A DNA stretch of 8,428 nucleotides, taken from positions 1-8,428 of the forward strand of contig DASUUH010000120.1 of the NCBI GenBank assembly GCA_036374175.1, given 5' to 3'. The DNA is from JASLBX01 sp036374175. Lineage in GTDB: Bacteria > Actinomycetota > Actinomycetes > Jiangellales > Jiangellaceae. Shown in pieces: positions 1 to 4,465 of the stretch; the first letter of the stretch is position 1; the number at the start of each line of letters is the position of its first letter. A program made the position numbers and the translations under genes. The notes under the pieces are model-generated. The model was not told the DNA's origin, searched no databases, and worked only from the letters and a program-made list of their open reading frames with translations.

Positions 1-1
1 C

Positions 2-457
2 CTGGCCGTCGCGGCCGGGCGACTGCCGCCTACCGCCATCGCAGTCGCCGCCGGCCTGCTGGCCGGATTCCTCGTGCTCGCCCGCCGGGCCGCAGTCGCT
101 GAGACACGCCGCCGCGCCCACCTCCGCCGGATTCTGGCGCAGCGGCGCGCGCAGGCGGAGGCGCAGGAGAGGGCTGCAGCGGCGGCGACTGCATCAGGCA
201 AGCGGGTTGCCGTCCTTGGCGAGCCGGAGCCGGTCGAGCCGGCCGATCCGAATGCGTGGGAGCCGGTACCCGTCCCGCTGCCGACCTACCTGACAAAAGC
301 CAAGGCCGAGGCGCCGGTGATCCGCAAGATCGACCTGGCCAGCCCCGGCGCGTGGACGTCCGGCCGGTTGAACCCGGCCGGCTCGATCGCCCTGCCACCG
401 CCTTCGCCTGCGGAAGACGATGACCTCCCGGAGCGGCGGCGGGCAGTCGGCGGCTGA
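2..457 (+). CDS. GlpR/SepX-like single-pass membrane protein, C-terminal part (5' truncated by window edge)
   Basis: The frame is open from base 2 to the TGA at 455-457, about 151 visible codons, so the gene starts upstream of the window. The visible part begins with a hydrophobic alanine/leucine-rich segment (roughly the first 30 residues, ending GLLAGFLVLA). An arginine-rich, probably coiled-coil stretch follows (RRAAVAETRRRAHLRRIL onward), then an acidic Pro-rich linker. The C-terminal block contains WEPVPVPLPTYLTKAKA and IDLASPGAWTSGR. I recognise this W-[DE]-P-V-P-V-x-L-P-T-Y ... IDL ... AWTSGR pattern as the conserved tail of the actinobacterial gephyrin-like molybdotransferase receptor GlpR (SepX in Streptomyces; Rv0996 in M. 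tuberculosis). That family binds the divisome-associated Glp protein at the membrane. The position, a few genes before Pmt, agrees with mycobacterial order. The family call rests on recalled motifs. An uncharacterised Ala/Pro-rich membrane protein is the alternative. Confidence 0.72.
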   Translation: MAVAAGRLPPTAIAVAAGLLAGFLVLARRAAVAETRRRAHLRRILAQRRAQAEAQERAAAAATASGKRVAVLGEPEPVEPADPNAWEPVPVPLPTYLTKAKAEAPVIRKIDLASPGAWTSGRLNPAGSIALPPPSPAEDDDLPERRRAVGG

Positions 458-492
458 CCGGTTTCGATTCGAATCAGGCGGCCTCCGGATGC

Positions 493-498
493 TATCGT
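493..498 (+). promoter_or_regulatory. Possible -10 element for tRNA-Ala
   Basis: TATCGT fits the TANNNT pattern and lies 17 bp before the mature tRNA 5' end, so a start near 505 would give a short 5' leader. The best -35 is weak (TTCGAA at 468-473, 19-bp spacer), within the palindrome GATTCGAATC at 466-475. The call is tentative. Confidence 0.3.
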
Positions 499-515
499 TC
501 ACCGGGTCATCCCGA

Positions 516-589
516 GGGGCTGTAGCGCAGTCCGGTAGCGCACCTCGTTCGCATCGAGGGGGTCAGGGGTTCAAATCCCCTCAGCTCCA
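516..589 (+). tRNA. tRNA-Ala, anticodon CGC
   Basis: A complete cloverleaf can be drawn. The acceptor is GGGGCTG (516-522) with CAGCTCC (582-588). The D stem is GCGC/GCGC around AGTCCGGTA. The anticodon stem CCTCG/CGAGG encloses loop TTCGCAT with anticodon CGC at 550-552. The variable loop is GGGTC and the T arm is AGGGG-TTCAAAT-CCCCT. The discriminator is A589. The third acceptor pair is G518-U586, the hallmark identity element of alanine tRNAs, so charging with Ala and reading of GCG codons are well supported. CCA is not fully encoded: the next bases are CCCG. Confidence 0.97.
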
Positions 590-677
590 CCCGTAGGCCG
601 GTCACCTTTTTCCTAGTGCGCGGAGCGCGTCCTGGCGGCGAGTGCTGTGATGACTTCTTGTTCGCCCCGTACGCAAA

Positions 678-711
678 GAGGGGCCGGTCCCAGGTACTGG
701 ACCGGCCCCTC
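678..711. terminator. Strong 13-bp hairpin, probable terminator
   Basis: GAGGGGCCGGTCC (678-690) is perfectly complementary to GGACCGGCCCCTC (699-711), with an 8-base loop. It lies 32 bp past the stop of the decayed DUF305 remnant on the minus strand, where the stem is followed by TTTGCG, so it looks like that gene's original terminator. On the plus strand it could also stop read-through from the tRNA, although no T-tract follows in that direction. A run of five T at 607-611, between the tRNA and this hairpin, may add to tRNA termination. Confidence 0.6.
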
Positions 712-743
712 GAACCGCTTTCGGTCAAGCACGCGGACGCGCG

Positions 744-913
744 TTATGACTTATCCGCCAGCATGGCTTGCATCCAGTTGATCTGGGCCTGCTGCGTCAC
801 GCGTACATGTCGTTCACCCACTGTGCCAGCGTCTCGTCGGTGCCGTGCATGAGAACGTGCACGATCATGTCGAGTGCACCTCCGTGGTGCCTGATCATCA
901 GCTGGAGGTACTC
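744..913 (-). pseudogene. DUF305 family gene remnant, frameshifted and lacking its 5' part
   Basis: Read on the minus strand from 913, the sequence encodes EYLQLMIRHHGGALDMIV, continuing HVLMHGTDETLAQWVNDMYA and then stopping at TGA (complement of 797-799). A shift of one frame at about 798-803 restores the reading TQQAQINWMQAMLADKS and a TAA stop (744-746). Joined, this matches the C-terminal half of a DUF305 domain: [YF]LQLMIxHHxGAxxM, then a helix, then QQxxIxxMxxxL. The HH pair, the Q-rich helix and the final M-rich helix are all present. Upstream of 913 the frame meets a stop within four codons and no N-terminal part is visible, so the gene is both truncated and frameshifted. DUF305 proteins are small helical secreted or periplasmic proteins, often encoded near metal-handling genes. 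The remnant stops just before the Mn riboswitch promoter. The family assignment is by recalled motif. Confidence 0.68.
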
Positions 914-953
914 ACAGCGTGATCAACAGACGATGTCTGAACATAAGGCCGTT

Positions 954-982
954 TTGCTGCTTACTTCTTAAAGCGGTAGCCT
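954..982 (+). promoter_or_regulatory. Promoter for the Mn riboswitch / GDT1 transcript
   Basis: TTGCTG (954-959) and TAGCCT (977-982) are separated by 17 bp, a good sigma-70/HrdB-type arrangement. The predicted start near 988-990 falls just before the first base of aptamer stem P1 at 991, as expected for a riboswitch transcript. The fit to the riboswitch boundary is the main support. Confidence 0.55.
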
Positions 983-990
983 TAACTGCG

Positions 991-1096
991 CGAAGGGGAG
1001 TAGCCCCTAATGTCGCGGTCGACATACTGACTCGCCGCCATCCCCGGCAGTTGAGTCCGGCCCGGCAGCCTGTGAACCAGGCGGGCGAGACCTTCG
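991..1096 (+). promoter_or_regulatory. yybP-ykoY (Mn2+-sensing) riboswitch aptamer
   Basis: P1 is CGAAGG (991-996) with CCTTCG (1091-1096). The two conserved internal loops of this class are intact: GGGGAGTAGC at 995-1004 and GCGAGACC at 1085-1092. Between them lie GTCGACATACTGAC, several GC helices, and the hairpin GCCTG-TGAAC-CAGGC (1068-1082). These loops form the Mn2+ site in the known structures of this class. Ligand binding stabilises P1 and usually turns on Mn2+ exporters, here the GDT1/UPF0016 gene that follows. This pairing of riboswitch and gene family is a well-established association, so both calls support each other. Confidence 0.93.
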
Positions 1097-1154
1097 ACCC
1101 AAGGCAGTCATGCCGGGTCGAGGTGTCGCCTACCCCGATCCGGTACGGATCGGG
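1092..1154 (+). promoter_or_regulatory. Riboswitch expression platform with Shine-Dalgarno-sequestering hairpin
   Basis: Three mutually competing helices are visible. Helix A pairs 1092-1100 with 1115-1123 and continues as GGCA (1103-1106) with TGCC (1111-1114), and it uses the 3' strand of P1. Helix B pairs 1115-1123 with 1133-1141, with one G-U and one A-C mismatch. Helix C pairs CCCGATCCG (1134-1142) with CGGATCGGG (1146-1154) around loop GTA and captures the first half of the Shine-Dalgarno sequence GGGAGG (1152-1157). P1 formation competes with A, and B competes with both A and C. No T-tract follows C, so control of translation is more likely than termination. The switching logic is inferred. 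Confidence 0.6.
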
Positions 1155-1159
1155 AGGTA

Positions 1160-1750
1160 ATGCAGCTGATGGCCGACGTGTGGGCCGCGTTCTGGTTGAG
1201 CTTCGGCGTCATATTCGTAGCCGAGTTGGGCTACAAGTCCCAGCTGATGGCAATGGCGTTCGCCACCCGCTACCGCGCCTGGCCGGTCATTGCCGCCATC
1301 ACCGCGGCGACCACGATCGTCCACTTGGGGTCGGTGGCCCTTGGTGCCGGGTTCAGCGAGATGCTCCCCACCCGTTGGGTCAACGTGGTCGCGGCGCTGG
1401 CGTTCTTCGGGTTCGCGGCGTGGACGCTCCGCGGTGACGCGCTCTCAGACGATGAGCGGCGGCGGGCTCAACGGAATGTTCGGTCTGCGTTTATGACCGT
1501 CGGCGTGGCGTTCTTCCTCGCCGAACTGGGTGACAAGACGATGCTTGCGACGATCACGCTCGCGACGCAACACGGCTGGATCGGGGTCTGGATCGGTTCG
1601 ACGGTAGGCATGGTGGCCGCAGATGCGCTCGCCATCGTCGTCGGTCGCCAACTGGGTTCGCGGCTGCCCGAACGCGCCGTTCGGTATGTCGCCGCCGCGC
1701 TGTTCGCCCTGTTCGGCGGCTGGCTTCTGCTCGATACGTTGCTGCGGTAG
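1160..1750 (+). CDS. GDT1/TMEM165 (UPF0016) family divalent cation transporter, probable Mn2+ exporter
   Basis: The 196 residues form two homologous halves of about three membrane helices each (approximately 8-30, 43-65, 74-91, 109-132, 140-163, 173-193), the standard bacterial GDT1 fold. Each half of the family normally carries an E-x-G-D-K-[ST] signature that forms the ion path. Here the second is intact (E122-L-G-D125-K-T), but the first reads E22-L-G-Y25-K-S, with Tyr for Asp. A charged cytoplasmic linker (about 92-108) joins the halves. Bacterial relatives export Mn2+, and the yybP-ykoY riboswitch directly upstream supports a role in relieving Mn2+ excess. The start is uncertain. ATG 1160 lies only 2 bases after GGAGG (1153-1157), while ATG 1169 lies 11 bases after it and would give a protein starting MADVW. 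The gene ends exactly where the convergent mannosyltransferase gene ends. Confidence 0.93.
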   Translation: MQLMADVWAAFWLSFGVIFVAELGYKSQLMAMAFATRYRAWPVIAAITAATTIVHLGSVALGAGFSEMLPTRWVNVVAALAFFGFAAWTLRGDALSDDERRRAQRNVRSAFMTVGVAFFLAELGDKTMLATITLATQHGWIGVWIGSTVGMVAADALAIVVGRQLGSRLPERAVRYVAAALFALFGGWLLLDTLLR

Positions 1751-3370
1751 TCAGATCCAGCGGTCGAACCACATCCTGGCCTCCCACGCGTCCCGCGGGA
1801 TGACCTCATCGACATGGATGGGATAGAACCACGCCGCCAACGCGATGGTGCACAGCACGTATGCCCCGGCAAGGGCCGCACCGACCATCCGGCGCGTGGG
1901 TGCGGCATCTCGGCGTCCGATCAGCAAGCCTATGGCGTAGGCCACCGCCAGCACGATAAACGGCGCAATGGCAGCAGCGTAGAAGGCGAACGTCGTGCGC
2001 TCGGTGAAGAACAGCCACGGCACCCACGTGGCGAGCATCCCGGCCAGGATTGCGCCGGCCCGCCAGTCGCGCTTCACCAGCCACATCCACGCGCACACCA
2101 GCAGCGCCACACAGCCGCCCCACCACAACAGCGGTGTGCCGAGCGCAAGCATCGCCTGGCTGCATTCATCTACCTGGCAGCCCTGCTCACCGCGTTCGAG
2201 GCTCTCGTAATCGAACAGCACCGGGCGAAGCAGCAGCAGCCAACCCGATGCGTGTGACTCATACGGGTGGTCACCAGTGATGTTCTGGTGCGAGCCCAGT
2301 ATCTCGGCGTGGTTGTGCCAGAGGCTGCGAACCCAGTCCGGTAGCAGCGCTCCCGCGCCGGACGACGGGTTGTTCTCAGCCCAATGCCGGCTCTGCCCGT
2401 TGTCGCCCACGATCCAGCCCAACCAGGTTGCCAGGTAGGTCGCGATCGCGATTGGGACCATGGTCAGAAAGGCGACGGGGCCGTCCTTGAACAACGCCCC
2501 CGACCACGGAGATGGGACACCGGCGGCCTTGCGGGCGCCGATCTCCCAAACGACGGTGAGGACGCCGAACAACGCCAGTGCGTACGCCCCGCTCCACTTG
2601 GTCGCGCAGGCTAAGCCCAGCAGCACGGCTGCTGCGATCCGCCAGGGGCGCCAGGCGATCAGCGGCCCGAGCGGCGGGCTTTCGGTTCCGACGGGCAGGT
2701 CGGCGGCCCACTCGGCGTATCTGCGCCGTGCGTAGTCGCGGTCGACCAGCAGGCACGCGAATGCCGCGATGATGAACATCGCCAGAATCCCGTCGAGGAG
2801 GGCGATCCGGCTCGTTGCGATGGACAACCCGTCGACGGCGAGCAGGAGGCCGGCCAGCGTGCCGAGCATGGTGGACCGGAACAGTCGGCGGCCGGCACGC
2901 ACGACAAGCATCGCGGTGACGACCCCGGCGAGCGCCACGGCCAGCCGCCATCCGGTGGGTTCCATTCCGAGCAGTCGGATCCCGCCGGCGATCAGCCACT
3001 TTCCCGCCGGAGGATGTACGACAAGGGATGGTTCGTCCGTGAAGATGGCGAGGTCACCGGCGATGATCATGTCGTCGGCGCCCTCGACGAACCCGCGTGA
3101 GTCGCCGAACTTGAGTAGCGCGAAGGCGTCCTTCGCGTAGTACGTCTCGTCGAACACCAGCCGGTTCGGCCGCCCCAACTCGACGAGCCGCAGCACGGCG
3201 GCGACCGCGCCGACAAACAGTGTCGCGACCCAGCCCAACAGGCGATCGCCGGGCATCGGGCGGACCAGGCGGTCTCGCAGAGCCTCGCGCCGTTCCTCTT
3301 CCGGCTCTGAGGCAGGCAACGACCGTCCATCCTGGACCATGGTGTCGGTGCCTTCGCTCACCCGCGACAT
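1751..3370 (-). CDS. pmt: Polyprenyl-phosphate-mannose:protein mannosyltransferase (GT39, Rv1002c-like)
   Basis: This 539-residue polytopic protein transfers mannose from polyprenyl-phosphate-mannose to Ser/Thr of exported proteins on the outer face of the membrane, coupled to Sec export in mycobacteria. Key marks are the catalytic Asp-Glu in the first extracytoplasmic loop (FDETYYAKDAF, D74-E75), HPPAGK at 119-124, the membrane helix with SRIALLDGILAMF (187-199), and CATKWSGAY at 255-263. HASGWLLLLRPVLF (373-386) and TERTTFAFYAAAIAPF (456-471) are also present. The length and roughly ten hydrophobic segments fit the family. The N-terminal 40 residues are charged and cytoplasmic. The start is uncertain: ATG 3370 has no good Shine-Dalgarno, while GTG 3361 has AGGA 8 bases before it and a TAGGAT -10-like box at 3369-3374, which would make it leaderless. 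ATG 3340 is a third option. It is divergent from rsmI and tail-to-tail with the GDT1 gene. Confidence 0.95.
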   Translation of the reverse strand: MSRVSEGTDTMVQDGRSLPASEPEEERREALRDRLVRPMPGDRLLGWVATLFVGAVAAVLRLVELGRPNRLVFDETYYAKDAFALLKFGDSRGFVEGADDMIIAGDLAIFTDEPSLVVHPPAGKWLIAGGIRLLGMEPTGWRLAVALAGVVTAMLVVRAGRRLFRSTMLGTLAGLLLAVDGLSIATSRIALLDGILAMFIIAAFACLLVDRDYARRRYAEWAADLPVGTESPPLGPLIAWRPWRIAAAVLLGLACATKWSGAYALALFGVLTVVWEIGARKAAGVPSPWSGALFKDGPVAFLTMVPIAIATYLATWLGWIVGDNGQSRHWAENNPSSGAGALLPDWVRSLWHNHAEILGSHQNITGDHPYESHASGWLLLLRPVLFDYESLERGEQGCQVDECSQAMLALGTPLLWWGGCVALLVCAWMWLVKRDWRAGAILAGMLATWVPWLFFTERTTFAFYAAAIAPFIVLAVAYAIGLLIGRRDAAPTRRMVGAALAGAYVLCTIALAAWFYPIHVDEVIPRDAWEARMWFDRWI

Positions 3371-3397
3371 CCTAGGACGGACTGCCAGGATGGTTCG

Positions 3398-4249
3398 GTG
3401 ACCACTCCGTCGAATGGGTTGTTGGTGCTAGCCGGAACGCCGATCGGCGCCTTCGAGGACGCGTCTCCACGCCTTGCGCGTGAGCTGGCTGGAGCCGACC
3501 TCGTGGCGGCCGAGGACACCCGGCGACTCCGCAGGTTGACCGCCGCTCTCGGGATTCAAGTGACCGGCCGGGTGGTGTCGTATTTCGAGGGCAATGAGGT
3601 GGCCCGCACACCGGAACTCGTCGACGCCATGCTCGGCGGCGCCCGGGTGGTTCTGGTCACCGACGCAGGCATGCCCTCGGTTTCTGACCCGGGGTACCGG
3701 TTGGTCGCCGCCGCCGTGGCCGCCGGCGTGCGGGTGACTGCCGTGCCCGGGCCGTCTGCCGCGCTGGCCGCCCTTGCGGTGAGCGGACTGCCAGTGGACC
3801 GGTTCTGTTTCGAGGGGTTCTTGCCACGCAAGTCCGGCGAGCGTTCGCGGCGACTGGCGGCTTTGGCCGGCGAGGAACGGACGATGGTGTTCTTCGAGTC
3901 TCGGCACCGGCTGGCGGCCACGCTCAGTGCCTTGGCATCTGCTTTCGGGACGGACCGCCGGGCGGCCGTCTGCCGTGAGTTGACTAAAACGCACGAGGAG
4001 ATCCGCCGGGCGTCACTCGGAGAGCTCGCCGACTGGGCGGTGCACGGTGAGGCGCTCGGCGAGATCACCATCGTGGTAGCCGGCGCGTCGCCGGCACAGG
4101 TGACCGTCGAGCATGCCGTCTCCTTGGTCGCCGAGCGCGTGGCCATGGGCGTTCCGCGCAAGCAGGCCGTCACCGATGTCGCCCGCGAGACCGGTCTGCC
4201 TCGGCGCGAGGTCTACAACGCCGCCGTCGGATCTCAGCGCGAGTCCTAG
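3398..4249 (+). CDS. rsmI: 16S rRNA (cytidine1402-2'-O)-methyltransferase
   Basis: RsmI uses S-adenosylmethionine to 2'-O-methylate C1402 in the decoding centre of 16S rRNA. The 283 residues match the usual family length of about 280. Family motifs appear in order: GTPIGAFEDASPRL near the N terminus (13-26), AEDTRRLRRL (38-47), YFEGNE (62-67), the signature VTDAGMPSVSDPGYRL (87-102), AVPGPSAALAALAVSGLP (115-132), FEGFLPRKSGER (138-149), FFESRHRL (165-172) and ELTKTHEE (194-201). The fold is a tetrapyrrole-methylase domain followed by a short helical C-terminal region. The start is GTG with AGGA at 3387-3390, 7 bases before it. The nearby ATG at 3390 is in another frame and stops after three codons. 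It is divergent from pmt across 27 bp, as in mycobacteria (Rv1002c/Rv1003). Confidence 0.96.
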   Translation: MTTPSNGLLVLAGTPIGAFEDASPRLARELAGADLVAAEDTRRLRRLTAALGIQVTGRVVSYFEGNEVARTPELVDAMLGGARVVLVTDAGMPSVSDPGYRLVAAAVAAGVRVTAVPGPSAALAALAVSGLPVDRFCFEGFLPRKSGERSRRLAALAGEERTMVFFESRHRLAATLSALASAFGTDRRAAVCRELTKTHEEIRRASLGELADWAVHGEALGEITIVVAGASPAQVTVEHAVSLVAERVAMGVPRKQAVTDVARETGLPRREVYNAAVGSQRES

Positions 4250-4289
4250 CCGCATCCCGACCGTCCGGCGCCACTGTGGGCTCTCCACG

Positions 4290-4319
4290 CTGGGAGTGTC
4301 CCCCTTGGGGGGACCGCCG
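4290..4319 (+). repeat. 30-bp direct repeat, copy 1
   Basis: The 30 bases beginning CTGGGAGTGTCCCCC and ending GGACCGCCG are identical to 4366-4395. Inside, GTCCCCC (4298-4304) pairs with GGGGGAC (4308-4314) around a 3-base loop, so each copy forms a 7-bp GC hairpin. It lies between rsmI and metG. I know no function. It resembles a small dispersed palindromic intergenic repeat. Confidence 0.85.
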
Positions 4320-4365
4320 CCCTGGAGGGACGCGCCCACGAAGGCGAGCCTCGGGAAGGTCGCCA

Positions 4366-4395
4366 CTGGGAGTGTCCCCCTTGGGGGGACCGCCG
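4366..4395 (+). repeat. 30-bp direct repeat, copy 2
   Basis: This is an exact copy of 4290-4319 in the same orientation, 76 bp downstream, with the same internal hairpin (GTCCCCC 4374-4380 with GGGGGAC 4384-4390). Identity ends abruptly on both sides. The copy ends 70 bp before the metG start. Confidence 0.85.
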
Positions 4396-4451
4396 GGACC
4401 GGCAACCTCGTGGACCCCTTAACCGGGTGGGCCGACGCTGGCCGCTCCCTC

Positions 4452-4457
4452 TACGAT
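4452..4457 (+). promoter_or_regulatory. Probable -10 element of a near-leaderless metG promoter
   Basis: TACGAT matches the -10 consensus TANNNT well. Its end is only 8 bases before the metG ATG (4466), which places the transcription start at about 4463-4466. No clear -35 hexamer is seen at a 16-19 bp spacing. A leader of 0-3 bases fits with the lack of a properly spaced Shine-Dalgarno. Confidence 0.5.
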
Positions 4458-4465
4458 CGGGGACC

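Larger units (their letters stand above)
590..953. other. Gene-poor stretch between tRNA-Ala and the Mn riboswitch
   Basis: No intact gene is supported here. The stretch contains the hairpin at 678-711 and the minus-strand DUF305 remnant at 744-913. The rest is less GC-rich than the flanking genes. The plus-strand open frames have no ribosome-binding site or recognisable protein and overlap the remnant. I searched for a second copy of the tRNA 3' end that would mark an integrated element and found none. Confidence 0.6.

Noticed and set aside
550..592. 3' half of tRNA-Ala as the attachment site of an integrated element
   Set aside because: tRNA 3' ends are common attachment sites and the downstream region holds a pseudogene, but no direct repeat of the tRNA end and no integrase is seen in the window.
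1134..1154. Intrinsic terminator as the riboswitch output
   Set aside because: The hairpin is strong but is followed by AGGTAATG with no T-tract, and its 3' strand contains the ribosome-binding site, so translational control fits better.
919..1437. 172-codon plus-strand open frame through the riboswitch
   Set aside because: It runs across the conserved Mn riboswitch and out of frame into the GDT1 gene, and has no protein similarity or ribosome-binding site.
4250..4465. CRISPR-like array from the two 30-bp repeats
   Set aside because: There are only two units, each has an internal GC hairpin typical of intergenic palindromic elements, no third repeat is seen and no cas gene is present.
4427..4465. 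Upstream GTG start for metG
   Set aside because: The 13 extra residues have no similarity to MetRS N termini, the family normally starts within a few residues of the AWPYTNG motif, and the promoter -10 lies inside this extension.
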